A DNA stretch of 64,000 bases from Dehalococcoidia bacterium. GTDB lineage: Bacteria > Chloroflexota > Dehalococcoidia > UBA2979. The DNA is taken from positions 62,001 to 126,000 of the forward strand of contig JALOAL010000009.1 of the NCBI GenBank assembly GCA_023228825.1. The letters are read 5' to 3'. The notes beneath the pieces were generated by a model. That model had not been told where the DNA came from, did not search any database, and worked only from the letters and a program-made list of their open reading frames with translations. This document shows, in pieces, positions 8,664 through 19,287 of the stretch (position 1 is the first letter of the stretch; each line of letters opens with the position of its first letter). A program made the translations under genes and the position numbers.

Positions 8664-9809
8664 GTGGACGTGCTATTCAACGAGTCCGAGGAGATGCTGC
8701 AACGCAGCGTGCGCGAAGTGCTGGAGCATGAGTCTCCGCCGGACCTGCCGCGCGCAATTGAGACTGACCCGCTGGGCTACTCGCCCGACCTGTGGATGAA
8801 GATGGCCGAACTGGGCTGGCTGGGGCTGGCGCTCCCGGAGGAGCACGGCGGCCAGGGCCTGGGCCTGACCTACCTGGGCATCCTGTCGGCTGAACTCGGC
8901 CGTGCGCTGGCGCCCGTGCCGTTCCACTGCACGCAGACCGCCGCCCTGACCATCGCGGCCGCGGGCACGGAGGCACAGCGCGCGGAGGTCCTGCCGAAGG
9001 TCGCCAGCGGCGAGGCCATCCTCACGTGGGCGCTGACCGAGGACGACCCGCGCTTCCTGACGCCAGAGGCGGTGAACATGGCGGCCGTGGAGGACGGCGA
9101 CGACCTGGTGCTCACGGGCACCAAATTGTTCGTCGAGCACTTCGAGGCTGCGGACCAGTGCCTCGTGGTCTGCCGGACGCAGGGCGGCTCGAGCGGCGCG
9201 GAGGGCATCTCCGTGCTCCTGGTGGACACCAAGAGCGCGGGGCTCAGCGCCACCGACCTGGTGAACATCGCGAAGGACAAGTTGAGCGAGGTCACCTTCC
9301 AGGGCGTCCGCGTCCCGAAGGCGAACGTGGTGGGCACGCTGCACCAGGGCTGGCCCGTGGTGGAAGCGATGGTCAACCGGGCGACCGCCCTGCTTTCGAT
9401 CCAGATGAGCGGCGGCACGCGTCGGGCGCTGGAACTCGCGGTGGAGTACTCCAAGCACCGGGACGCGTTCGGCCGCCCGATCGGCTCGTTCCAGGCGCTC
9501 GCCCACACCATGGCGGACACGCTGATCTGGGTGGACGGCTGCGAACTCGTGACGTACGAGGCGTTGTGGCGCCTGGAGCAGGGGCTGCCGGCGGACATGC
9601 ACGTGTCCCAGGCCAAGGCGTTCACGAGCGAGAAGTGCCTGGCGGCCGTCCGCAACGCCAACGTCGTGCACGGTGGCATCGCGGCAACCTGGGAACTGAA
9701 CTTGAACCTGTGGTTCCGGCGCGTGTCCGCGTGGGCGACTCGCCTCGGCTCCGTGCAGGAGCACCGAGCCCGCGTCGCCAACGCCGTGCTGGGGCCGACC
9801 GGCGCGTAG
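8664..9809 (+). CDS. Acyl-CoA dehydrogenase-like subunit (divergent, short partner)
   Basis: This 381-residue member of the acyl-CoA dehydrogenase family is read from GTG behind AAGGTGAAC. The N-terminal domain (GYSPDLWMKMAELGWLGLAL, PEEHGGQGLGL) and the mid-domain ILTWALTEDDP are recognisable. Near the C-terminus it has VHGGIAATWELNLNLWFRR, which keeps the HGG turn, but the catalytic Glu motif is absent. Its pattern matches the smaller subunits of heteromeric acyl-CoA dehydrogenases (FadE pairs acting on side chains of sterols or bile acids in actinobacteria). I infer that it works with the preceding dehydrogenase. It closely resembles in layout the protein encoded on the other strand near 20 kb. 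Confidence 0.88.
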   Translation: MDVLFNESEEMLQRSVREVLEHESPPDLPRAIETDPLGYSPDLWMKMAELGWLGLALPEEHGGQGLGLTYLGILSAELGRALAPVPFHCTQTAALTIAAAGTEAQRAEVLPKVASGEAILTWALTEDDPRFLTPEAVNMAAVEDGDDLVLTGTKLFVEHFEAADQCLVVCRTQGGSSGAEGISVLLVDTKSAGLSATDLVNIAKDKLSEVTFQGVRVPKANVVGTLHQGWPVVEAMVNRATALLSIQMSGGTRRALELAVEYSKHRDAFGRPIGSFQALAHTMADTLIWVDGCELVTYEALWRLEQGLPADMHVSQAKAFTSEKCLAAVRNANVVHGGIAATWELNLNLWFRRVSAWATRLGSVQEHRARVANAVLGPTGA

Positions 9810-9848
9810 CCGCCCGGACCAGCAGAGACCACTCCAGGAGGAGTCCAA

Positions 9849-10046
9849 ATGTCAGAGTGTCAGGTATGCGGCAAGCCCGTCGACAAGGAGGCCGTCCGCG
9901 GTGGCGGCAGCCAGACCGACGGCGGGATGGCGGTCGTGAACCCGCAGCAGGGGACGCGCCAACTGCACGAGGGCCGCTGGTACTACTTCTGCGGCATCGA
10001 GTGCCGCACGAAGTTCATGGGTACGCCGGAGCAGTACATCTCCTAG
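9849..10046 (+). CDS. Small YHS/TRASH-like metal-binding protein
   Basis: This 65-residue protein starts MSECQVCGKPV and ends with the block RWYYFCGIECRTKF. The four cysteines (4, 7, 48, 52) and the W/YYFC...C...F...PEQY pattern match the YHS domain, a small treble-clef-like domain that binds a metal, found alone or fused to P-type ATPases and multicomponent oxygenases. An excellent ribosome site (AGGAGGAGTCC) precedes the ATG. It is the last gene of the catabolic block and ends just before a strong terminator. In this setting it may deliver or hold a metal for an oxygenase or hydratase; no direct function can be shown. Confidence 0.8.
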   Translation: MSECQVCGKPVDKEAVRGGGSQTDGGMAVVNPQQGTRQLHEGRWYYFCGIECRTKFMGTPEQYIS

Positions 10047-10088
10047 CGTCCCACCGACCGAGGCGCCTCGGGCGTCCGAGGACACCGA

Positions 10089-10114
10089 CGAGGCCGGGGG
10101 TAACCCCGGCCTCG
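10089..10114. terminator. Bidirectional terminator hairpin
   Basis: A perfect 11-bp stem (CGAGGCCGGGG / CCCCGGCCTCG) with a GTAA loop lies between the convergent YHS gene and the TerC gene. It probably ends transcription from both sides. Confidence 0.8.
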
Positions 10115-10147
10115 TGGCGTGTCTGGCGCCGCACGCAGCACCTGGTG

Positions 10148-11167
10148 CTACGCGTGGTCCCCGCGGCCGGCCCTGTCTCTGTCGTCCTCGGACGGACCGG
10201 GCTCCTCGGATCCGGCGGGGCCGGGGCCGGCGGCGACGGGCTCCGGCTCCACGGAGGGTGCGTCCTCCGGGAACTTGAGGGAGGCCACCACGGCCGTGGT
10301 CAGGATGAGCGCCACCACCGCGAGGCTGGGCAGCGGGTCGATGTGGTAGATGTCCGTCAGCACCATCTTGGCGCCGACGAAGACCAGCACCGCGGCCAGC
10401 GCGTGCTTCAGGAAGCGCAGGTCGTTCAGGTAGCCGGCCAGCAGGAAGAAGAGCGCCCGCAGGCCCAGGATGGCGAATACGTTGGACGTGTAGACGATGA
10501 ACGGGTCTCGCGTGATGGCGAAGACCGCCGGGATCGAGTCCACCGCGAACACCAGGTCCGTGCTCTCGATCACCAGGAGCACCAGCAGCAGCGGGGTGAT
10601 GTAGGTGACCCCGCCGCGCTTCACGAAGAAGCGCTGGCCCTCGTAGTCAGCGGTGGTGCGGAAGTGGCGCTGGGCGAAGCGGACGACGGGGTTGTGTCCC
10701 ACGTCCGGGTCCGGGCCTTCCGAGCGCAGGAAGCGCAGGCCGGTAAAGATCAGGAACCCACCGAAGATGTAGATGATCCAGTGGAAGTTCTCCAGCAGCG
10801 CCGCACCCACGGCGATGAGGGCGCCTCGCATGATCAGGGCGCCCAGGATGCCCCAGAAGAGCACCCGGTGCTGGTAGGCCGGGGGTACGCGGAACGCGGC
10901 GAAGATGATCAGGAAGACAAAGATGTTGTCCACGCTGAGCGACTTCTCGATCAGGTAGCCGGTGGTCCACTCCAGGCCGGACTGCGTCCCCATCTGCCAG
11001 TAGACGCCGGCGTTGAAGAGCAGCGCGAGGCCGATCCAGAACACGCTCCACGCCAGCGCCTCGCGCCGAGAGACCGCGTGCGCGTGCCGGTGGAACACGC
11101 CCAGGTCGAGGGCGAGCATGGCGAGGACGAAGCCGGTGAAGAGGATCCAGGGAAGCGCATCGAGCAC
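10148..11167 (-). CDS. terC: TerC/Alx-family integral membrane protein
   Basis: This 339-residue protein has about nine hydrophobic segments and the TerC signature LIEKSLSVDNIFVFL, plus a second acidic motif STDLVFAVDSIPAVFA. Acidic residues in these helices are thought to bind metal ions. The family includes E. coli Alx and Bacillus MeeY/MeeF-type proteins linked to manganese export or metallation of secreted enzymes. I start at a GTG preceded by AAAGGCGG; a TTG eight codons earlier is possible. The C-terminal 40 residues are hydrophilic, Pro/Glu/Asp-rich and probably disordered. A yybP-ykoY (Mn2+) riboswitch precedes the gene, which strongly supports a manganese-related role over tellurite resistance. 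Confidence 0.92.
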   Translation of the reverse strand: MLDALPWILFTGFVLAMLALDLGVFHRHAHAVSRREALAWSVFWIGLALLFNAGVYWQMGTQSGLEWTTGYLIEKSLSVDNIFVFLIIFAAFRVPPAYQHRVLFWGILGALIMRGALIAVGAALLENFHWIIYIFGGFLIFTGLRFLRSEGPDPDVGHNPVVRFAQRHFRTTADYEGQRFFVKRGGVTYITPLLLVLLVIESTDLVFAVDSIPAVFAITRDPFIVYTSNVFAILGLRALFFLLAGYLNDLRFLKHALAAVLVFVGAKMVLTDIYHIDPLPSLAVVALILTTAVVASLKFPEDAPSVEPEPVAAGPGPAGSEEPGPSEDDRDRAGRGDHA

Positions 11168-11203
11168 GTGTGGCCGCCTTTGCAACGTCAACCGCGTTGA
11201 AGG

Positions 11204-11313
11204 CAGGTCTCACACGCAGGGCCGGTGGCCCTGTACCCGCGCCGGAGGTGGGTACACCTCGTACTGACGGCACGGCTCCCGTCGCCGTGAGGCGGCGGGC
11301 GGTTACTCCCCTG
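11204..11313 (-). promoter_or_regulatory. yybP-ykoY (manganese) riboswitch upstream of terC
   Basis: Read on the minus strand, the leader of terC contains the conserved marks of the yybP-ykoY RNA in order. These are the P1 5' strand with GGGGAGTAAC, a GC helix, GTCAGTAC, a hairpin GAGGTG-TACC-CACCTC followed directly by CGGC, and the closing AGACCTG. The terminal helix pairs CAGG with CCTG (its two ends), just as AAAGG pairs with CCTTT in the Bacillus example I remember. This RNA senses Mn2+ and commonly controls TerC/Alx and MntP genes, which matches the gene here. The switch-off element (terminator or ribosome-site sequestration) between it and the start was not resolved. Confidence 0.85.
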
Positions 11314-11338
11314 TTGTCGTCAGCATACGCCCGCGGAG

Positions 11339-11388
11339 CCTCGGGGGTCGAGCGAGTGGGGGAGGGGCCTCCCGCTCGACCTCCGAGG
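11339..11388 (-). terminator. Long imperfect hairpin after ftsH
   Basis: A 9-bp helix (GGTCGAGCG / CGCTCGACC) is extended by CCTCGG / CCGAGG across a single mismatch, with an 18-base GC-rich loop. It lies between the ftsH stop and the riboswitch and is probably the ftsH terminator. Confidence 0.6.
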
Positions 11389-11410
11389 CACGGTTGAGCC
11401 GTGTTCGGCG

Positions 11411-13387
<1,977 letters not shown>

Positions 13388-13716
13388 CCGCTGCGGCGGT
13401 GTGATGGTGCTGGCGTGTTCAGGCCCCGCGTGGACGCCTGTCTGCTATCTCCATGAGAACACGGCGGGGGGCTGTAGCGCCCGGCTGCGCCATCACGGTC
13501 GACGTGTCGCGCGCCGCACGACCGCCCGAGGTGATGCGTGCGCCCGAGGTGATGCGTGCGATGGTGCGGAACCGCACCCGTATCTACTGCATCCAGCATA
13601 CCCAAAGCGCCCGCCCTGTGTGGGGCTGCTGGACGGCGATCCGTCAGCGAAGCGAGGTTGGCGACAGAGTTCCCCGTCTCACGCCGGTACCGAGGACAAC
13701 CAACGGCTCTGGAGGG
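13388..13716. other. ftsH upstream region with 18-bp tandem duplication
   Basis: No convincing gene lies in this 329-base stretch between the ftsH start and the oxidoreductase stop. An 18-base unit, CGCCCGAGGTGATGCGTG, occurs twice in perfect tandem at 13523-13540 and 13541-13558. It lies 136-170 bases upstream of the ftsH start, where promoter or operator sites are expected. No clear sigma-70 or CIRCE element could be assigned. Confidence 0.6.
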
Positions 13717-15300
13717 CTACCGCCGCCCCTCCACCCGGCCTCCCTCCGCCGCAGGCGACTGCAGGTGACGCACTTCCAGCGGACGCACGGCCGGCCCCCG
13801 CAGCACTGAGCCATCGAGGGCGAAGCAGGAGCCGTGGCAGGCGCAGTCCCAGGTGAGCATGGCGGCGTTCCAGCCCAACTCGCAGCCCATGTGCGTGCAG
13901 GCGGAGGAGACCGCGTGCAGCGCGCCGTCGCGGCCGCGGGCCACGGCCATGCGCTCGCCGTCCACGGACATCACGCGGCCCTCGCCGTTTGCGAGGTCGG
14001 CCGGATCGCCAGCCGCCGCGGGCAGCACGCGCTGGGCCAGGTGCTTCGCGCTCGTGAGGTTCCCCCGCACGAGGCGGCCCAGTTGCGCCACCGGGCTGGT
14101 GTCCGTCTCCGCCGATTCGCGCGTGGACTGGTAGATCGAGGCCCATCGATGCGACCGCCCCAGGATGGCGTCCGCCAGGATGTGCGCCGCCACGTTGCCG
14201 TTGGTGAGCCCCCAGCCGCTGAACCCGGTGGCGACGTAGCGATGCTCGCTGTCCGAGGTCAGCCGCCCGACGTACGGCAGGTGGTCGATGGAGTAGTAGT
14301 CCTCGTTCCACCAGTAGTGGTCTACCGAGGCGACCTCGAAGTGCTCGCGCGCGTAGGCCTCCAGGCTGGCGAGTTCCTGCTGGGTGTCCTCCTCGCCAGG
14401 CTTGAACGAGGCGCCACAGAGGATCAGCCACGTCTCCCCGTCGCGCCGGTAGGAGCGCAGCGAGCGTGTGGGGGTGTCGACGCTAATGAAGGCGCCCTGG
14501 AGCGGCGGACTGGCGGTGCGCGCGGCCAGCACGAGGTGTGCCTGCGGCAGCGCCTTCGCGAAGTACTCGCCGTCGTTCACGAACGGCAGGTTCGTCGCGA
14601 TCACCACGTCCCCGGCGGTCACGACGTGCCCCCCGGACGTGACGAGGCGTACCGCGTCGCCTTCCTCCGTCGCCTCGGTCACGCGGGTGTCCTCGAAGAC
14701 CAGGCCGCCCTCGTGCTGGACCGCCTCCGCCACGCCGAGGACGTAGGGGACAGGGTCGAACTGCGCCTGGCGGTCGAAGGCGACGGCGGCCAGCGCGTCG
14801 AACGGGAGAGGGACGTCCTCCGTGAAACGCGCAGGCAGGCCGAGGCGTTCGCACAGCCGGGCCTCTTCGCGCACCTCCATCACCATGTTCGGGTGGGTGG
14901 TGTACGTGTACGTGCTGAGACGCTCGAACGAGCAGTCGATGTCCAGGTCGCGCACGCGCGCCTCGATGTCCCCGATCGCCCACTCGTTTGCCTCGCCGTA
15001 GGCGCGCGCCGTGTCCTCGCTGAACGTCCGCGCGAGGGTGCTGTACATCAACGAGTGCTGCGAGGTGACCTTCGCCGTGGACCCGCCCGTGGTCTGCTGC
15101 CCCACCCGCCGCGCCTCCAGGAGCGCGACGCTGCGGCCGGCGCGCTGGAGCAGGTGCGCCGCTGTCACCCCCACGATGCCGCCACCGACCACCGCGACGT
15201 CCACCTCGATGTCCTGGGCGAGCGCAGGGAACGGCGTCTCCGGCCGGCCGGCGATCCAGATGCTGGTGGGCTTGCCGTGGGGTGTCTGCGATCCGGGCAT
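13717..15300 (-). CDS. FAD-dependent oxidoreductase with C-terminal Rieske [2Fe-2S] domain
   Basis: This 527-residue fusion starts at an ATG with a strong ribosome site (AAAGGAGG). A longer in-frame reading exists but lacks such a site. The N-terminal two thirds is a DAO/glycine-oxidase-like FAD fold, with VVGGGIVG at about 38-45 and WWNEDYYSIDHLPYVG, then FSGWGLTNGNVAAHIL near the end. The C-terminal Rieske domain has the cluster ligands Cys468-x-His470 and Cys486-x2-His489 (CTHMGC, CACHGSC). This architecture is widespread, often as 'FAD-dependent oxidoreductase' next to stress genes, and its substrate is not known. It is not an oxygenase alpha subunit, because the catalytic non-haem iron domain is missing. 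The gene is divergent to the LigD-type polymerase. Confidence 0.92.
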   Translation of the reverse strand: MPGSQTPHGKPTSIWIAGRPETPFPALAQDIEVDVAVVGGGIVGVTAAHLLQRAGRSVALLEARRVGQQTTGGSTAKVTSQHSLMYSTLARTFSEDTARAYGEANEWAIGDIEARVRDLDIDCSFERLSTYTYTTHPNMVMEVREEARLCERLGLPARFTEDVPLPFDALAAVAFDRQAQFDPVPYVLGVAEAVQHEGGLVFEDTRVTEATEEGDAVRLVTSGGHVVTAGDVVIATNLPFVNDGEYFAKALPQAHLVLAARTASPPLQGAFISVDTPTRSLRSYRRDGETWLILCGASFKPGEEDTQQELASLEAYAREHFEVASVDHYWWNEDYYSIDHLPYVGRLTSDSEHRYVATGFSGWGLTNGNVAAHILADAILGRSHRWASIYQSTRESAETDTSPVAQLGRLVRGNLTSAKHLAQRVLPAAAGDPADLANGEGRVMSVDGERMAVARGRDGALHAVSSACTHMGCELGWNAAMLTWDCACHGSCFALDGSVLRGPAVRPLEVRHLQSPAAEGGRVEGRR

Positions 15301-15470
15301 GGGTGCACCTCCTTTCTCCGAGTCTGGCGCGGACGGCGTGACGGGCGGCTGCTCGGGCGGCGGACGGGCACGGCGAAGCCATCGCACGGGCGTTGCAGTT
15401 CGCGCCGCCGCAGACGCGTCCGGTGGCGAGGGTGCGCGCGACTGGCGTCTTGCGTTCTAAGGTGGAGGGC

Positions 15471-16475
15471 ATGGCGACGCGACCGATCATGCTGGACGCC
15501 GGCGGCCGGGAGGTCCGGGTGACGAACCCGGACAAGGTCTACTTCCCGGAGGCCGGCTACACGAAGGCTGACCTGGTCCGCTACTACATCGAGGTGGGGG
15601 AGGCGGCGCTGCGTGGGGTGCGGCGCCGGCCGGTGGTGCTGAAGCGCTTCGTGGACGGCATCGGCGAGAAGCCGTTCTTCCAGAAGCGCGCGCCAGCGAA
15701 GCGCCCGGACTGGGTGCACACGGCCACCATCACCTACCCCAGCGGTCGCACGGCGGACATGGTGGTGGCGGACGAGGTGGCGGACATCGCCTGGATGGCG
15801 AACCTGGGCTGCGTGGACCTGAACCCCTGGCCCGTCCGCGACGACGACGTGGACCACCCGGACGAACTGCGCGTGGACCTGGACCCTACGCCGGAGGCCA
15901 CGTTCGAGGACGTGCGTCGTGTCGCCCTCGAGTGCGGGCAGGTGCTGCGGGAACTCGGCTACCGGTCCTACCCCAAGACGTCCGGCTCGCGCGGGATCCA
16001 CATCAACGTGCGCATCGAGCCGCGGTGGGGGTTCACGGAGATGCGTCGGGCGGCGCTCGCGCTGGCGCGGGAGGTGGAGCGGCGCATGCCGGACCTGGCC
16101 ACCAGCGCGTGGTGGAAGGAAGAGCGGCACGGCGTCTTCATCGACTACAACCAGAACGCACGCGACCGCACCGTGGCCGCCGCCTACTCCGTGCGCGCCA
16201 TGCCGGACGCCCGCGTCTCCTGCCCCCTCGAATGGGACGAGGTCGCCGAGGTGGACCCGGCGGCGTTCACGGTGGCGACCGTCCCCCAGCGCCTGCGAGA
16301 CGTGGGCGATCCCACCGCCAGCATCGACGAGGTCGCGCACTCTCTCGAGCCGCTGCTCGACCTCGTGGCCGCGCATGAGCGCGAGGGCCAGGGCGACGCC
16401 CCGTGGCCTCCGAACTTTCCGAAGCAGCCCGGCGAACCCCCGCGCGTGCAGCCCAGCCGCCGGAAACAGTCATAG
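15471..16475 (+). CDS. LigD-type primase-polymerase (NHEJ polymerase domain)
   Basis: This 334-residue stand-alone protein equals the polymerase (PolDom) module of LigD, an archaeo-eukaryotic primase relative that adds nucleotides and fills gaps at double-strand breaks. The ATG has GGTGGAGGG upstream. Typical landmarks are REVRVTNPDKVYFPEAGYTK at the N-terminus, LRVDLDPTP with the metal-binding Asp pair, and TSGSRGIHINV. In full-length LigD this domain is joined to a ligase and often a phosphoesterase. Here the ATP-dependent ligase is a separate gene facing it, only 14 bases away. A ku gene is not in the window. Confidence 0.93.
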   Translation: MATRPIMLDAGGREVRVTNPDKVYFPEAGYTKADLVRYYIEVGEAALRGVRRRPVVLKRFVDGIGEKPFFQKRAPAKRPDWVHTATITYPSGRTADMVVADEVADIAWMANLGCVDLNPWPVRDDDVDHPDELRVDLDPTPEATFEDVRRVALECGQVLRELGYRSYPKTSGSRGIHINVRIEPRWGFTEMRRAALALAREVERRMPDLATSAWWKEERHGVFIDYNQNARDRTVAAAYSVRAMPDARVSCPLEWDEVAEVDPAAFTVATVPQRLRDVGDPTASIDEVAHSLEPLLDLVAAHEREGQGDAPWPPNFPKQPGEPPRVQPSRRKQS

Positions 16476-16489
16476 GCCGGGCGGCGGCG

Positions 16490-17581
16490 CTACCGGCGGA
16501 GGAGGTCGCTGAGTTCGGCGGGGACCGCGGTCTCCAGTTGGTCGTAGGTGCACTGCTCCGGCGGCTTGTCCGGGCGCCAGCGCTGGAACGTGGTGCCGTG
16601 GCGGAAGCGGTCGCCCTGGAGGTGGTCGAACTTCACTTCACAGACGAGTTCCGGGCGTAGCCGCACCCACGCGGTGTCGCGGCCGCCGGCCCACCGGCTG
16701 GGGGCGCCCGGCGTCCGGCCCCGCCCGAACCCCACCGGGTCATCCTCCCGATGCTCCTCCGGCGACACGATGTACGGCGCCAGTTGCTCGGCCAGCGTGC
16801 GCTTCTCCGGCGCCTTAAAGGACGAAGTGTGCCCCACGTGGTGGAGCACGCCCTTGCTGTCATAGAGGCCCAGGAGGAGTGAGCCCACGGCCGTGCCTTC
16901 CTGCCCCTTCGCCCAGCGCAGCCCGCCCACCACGCAGTCCGCCGTACGCACGTGCTTCACCTTCACCAGCGACCGCACGCCCGGCGTGTAGGGCTGGTCC
17001 AGGCGCTTCGCGATCACCCCGTCGAACCCGGCGCCCTCGAAGCGGTCGAACCAGTCGCGCGCCTGCTCCACGTCTCGCGTGGAGGGGGTGTGCAGCAGCG
17101 GCCGCGTGTCCTCCGGCAGGCGCGCCCAGAGACGCTCGCGGCGCTCCTCGAACGGGCGCTGGCGTAGGTCCTCATCCCCGTCCGCGAGCATGTCGAAGGC
17201 GACGAAGTGCGCGGGGATCTCGTCCGCGAGCCGCCGGATGCGCGATGCGGCGGGGTGGATGCGCATCTGCAGCGCCTCGAACGCGAGGCCCTGCGCCGTG
17301 AGGATGACCACCTCGCCGTCCAGCACCATGGGACCCGGCAGCACCTGCGCCAGTCCGCGCTCCACCTCCGGGAAGTAGCGCCCAAGGGGCTTCAGGTCCC
17401 GGCTCTGGAGGTAGACCGTCTCGCCGTCAAAGAACACCAGGGCACGGAAGCCGTCCCACTTCGGCTCGTACAGCCACCCCTCGCCCACCGGCATGCCCTC
17501 CCCGATCGCGGCAAGCATCGGCTCCACCGGCGGCTGGAACGGCAGGTCAAGGTGGGGAATGGGGGGATCGCTACTGGCCAT
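16490..17581 (-). CDS. ATP-dependent DNA ligase (LigD/LigC-like)
   Basis: This 363-residue ligase joins nicks or broken ends through an adenylated lysine. The nucleotide-transferase motif EPKWDGFRAL places the nucleophile at Lys41. LDGEVVI (motif III-like), FEGAGFDGVIAK (motif IV) and LVKVKHVR (motif V) follow in order. A C-terminal OB-fold ends with FRHGTTFQRWRPDKPPEQC, as in LigD ligases. The start ATG gives a normal N-terminus; upstream frame residues are Arg-rich and unlike the family. It is encoded tail-to-tail with the LigD-type polymerase, so the two activities of LigD are split into separate proteins. Co-regulation is not guaranteed by this layout. Partnership in NHEJ is inferred from the families. 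Confidence 0.94.
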   Translation of the reverse strand: MASSDPPIPHLDLPFQPPVEPMLAAIGEGMPVGEGWLYEPKWDGFRALVFFDGETVYLQSRDLKPLGRYFPEVERGLAQVLPGPMVLDGEVVILTAQGLAFEALQMRIHPAASRIRRLADEIPAHFVAFDMLADGDEDLRQRPFEERRERLWARLPEDTRPLLHTPSTRDVEQARDWFDRFEGAGFDGVIAKRLDQPYTPGVRSLVKVKHVRTADCVVGGLRWAKGQEGTAVGSLLLGLYDSKGVLHHVGHTSSFKAPEKRTLAEQLAPYIVSPEEHREDDPVGFGRGRTPGAPSRWAGGRDTAWVRLRPELVCEVKFDHLQGDRFRHGTTFQRWRPDKPPEQCTYDQLETAVPAELSDLLRR

Positions 17582-17615
17582 GCCGGAAGCGTACCGCCTC
17601 CTGCCGAGCCGAGCG

Positions 17616-19184
17616 TTACGGGTAAAGCGACGCCAGCGCGACGAACGGAGACAGGATGCCCCGGGTGGCGACCACCTCGCCATCCGCCAGGTCGACCACG
17701 TGCAGGTGGATGCACGCCTCCGTGCACAGCCCTGCGGAGGTCATCGACGCTTCATATCCGGGCGCGCGGGCGGTGACGTAGGCGTAGGCGCCGTCCGGAC
17801 TCGCGACGACCCCATCGAGGAGACCTTCCGGGAGGACGTGGTACGCCACCTCCAGCGTGTGCGTGTCGATGACTCGCAGGCCGTGCCCTATCTCCTCGGC
17901 GCGTTCCGCGCCTGGTGTGTACTCGTACGTCCATCCCGTTCCGAGTGCGTAGCGTCCGTCCGGCGTCTGCGTGAACTGACTGATGTCCTCGAACCATGCG
18001 AGCAAGGCTCCGGACTCCACATCGACCACCTGGAGGCCGAAGGGGACGCCTGACCTGCATGCGCCGCCGATGGCCTCCGGGCAAGCCTCGTCATGCGAGC
18101 CGGTGACGTAGAGCAGGCGACCGTCCGGAGAGAACGCCACGTCCTTCCGGAAGTACAGGGCGCCTTTCGCCTCGGCACGGCTGACGAACTGCCCTGCAAG
18201 CCACGCCCCGAGGCGAGACAGGGCCGAGCGAGACTCTCTCGGCTGGAACGTCCGGGCGACCTCCAGTCGGTCCAGGTTCACCTCCGTCAGGAGGTCATCG
18301 TTCGGATGGGCGACAAAGATGCGTGATCCGTCCGGGGACAGGGCCAGGCCCGGCATTTGCGATCGGCCTTGCGACTGGCCGTACGCCACATCCTCCAGCG
18401 CCACTTCCCGCATGTCACCGGCGGACAGGTCGATCGCGACGACGAACGGCGGGCCCTGGACTTCTATGCCACAGCATTGGTTCGCCCGGAACCCGAGTGC
18501 GTAGGCCATGTCTCCATCTGGAGCGACGAGCGGCGGCCCGGCCGTCTGGAAGTCGCCGCTCGTGACCAGGGTGCGGGAGCCGGCCTGAACGTCCACCGTC
18601 CACGCCTCGACCGACTGCGACGCTCCGGGTGGCGTCTCGCCCGGGTTCCGGAACACCAGCAGACTCCGACCGTCCGGGACCCATGCGAAAGAGACCACGC
18701 CGTCCAAGGAGGCGAGGTCCGGTGGGGTCACTTCCGCCCAGGATTCGCCTTCCACCACACGCACGGACTCGGCGCGCGGGCCGGTGTTGGCCGGCGGCCC
18801 ACCGGGGGTGGAAACGAACGCCAGGTACCGCCTATCCGGCGTCCACGCGAAGCGGTGCGAGGCCTGGCCGACGTTCACAGGCCGGTAGCCAGGGAGTTCC
18901 TCCCCGGTGCGCAGGTCTCGCGGGAGCAGCGCGCCGCGCGAAGCACCCGGACGGCCCGGATCCCAGCCCTCTCGCGGCGCGTAGTCCACTGCGAGGAACC
19001 CCGGTGTGCCCTGACGCGTGGCGTTCCATGCGGCTGGTTCGGCGGCTGGTTCGGAGGACGCCTCCGTGGCTTCCGTCGCTGGGACGGCAGTCCCGGCCTG
19101 CGCTGGCCGCGAGGGCTCCCGTCCATCCGTACAGGCCACCACGGTGAGCGCGAGCGACACGGTGACAGCGAGGAGAGGACGCAC
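17616..19184 (-). CDS. Secreted beta-propeller (WD40/YVTN-like) lipoprotein
   Basis: This 522-residue protein has a short signal peptide and a good lipobox (LTVVAC, Cys18). A Thr/Ala/Pro-rich linker runs to about residue 50. Repeated blades carry the pattern 'SPDGRxLYV' (TPDRRYLAFVS, VPDGRSLLVFR, APDGDMAYAL, SPDGSRIFVAH, SPDGRLLYVTG, TPDGRYALGT, SPDGAYAYVT), giving about seven blades and a closed propeller. The start is GTG with GGAGG seven bases upstream. Two Cys-rich loops (NQCCGIEV and CPEAIGGACRSG) may form disulphides. Such propellers bind partners or ligands; no enzyme residues are evident. It is probably exported to the outer face of the cytoplasmic membrane. The function is unknown. 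Confidence 0.88.
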   Translation of the reverse strand: MRPLLAVTVSLALTVVACTDGREPSRPAQAGTAVPATEATEASSEPAAEPAAWNATRQGTPGFLAVDYAPREGWDPGRPGASRGALLPRDLRTGEELPGYRPVNVGQASHRFAWTPDRRYLAFVSTPGGPPANTGPRAESVRVVEGESWAEVTPPDLASLDGVVSFAWVPDGRSLLVFRNPGETPPGASQSVEAWTVDVQAGSRTLVTSGDFQTAGPPLVAPDGDMAYALGFRANQCCGIEVQGPPFVVAIDLSAGDMREVALEDVAYGQSQGRSQMPGLALSPDGSRIFVAHPNDDLLTEVNLDRLEVARTFQPRESRSALSRLGAWLAGQFVSRAEAKGALYFRKDVAFSPDGRLLYVTGSHDEACPEAIGGACRSGVPFGLQVVDVESGALLAWFEDISQFTQTPDGRYALGTGWTYEYTPGAERAEEIGHGLRVIDTHTLEVAYHVLPEGLLDGVVASPDGAYAYVTARAPGYEASMTSAGLCTEACIHLHVVDLADGEVVATRGILSPFVALASLYP

Positions 19185-19287
19185 GGCATACCTCCGCCGG
19201 TGCGGTAGCAGTGGTTACGAATGGTACACCGCTCCTCGCGAGAAGGTTCGCAGCCCTGCTGTGGAAGAGCACACAACCGATGCCAGG

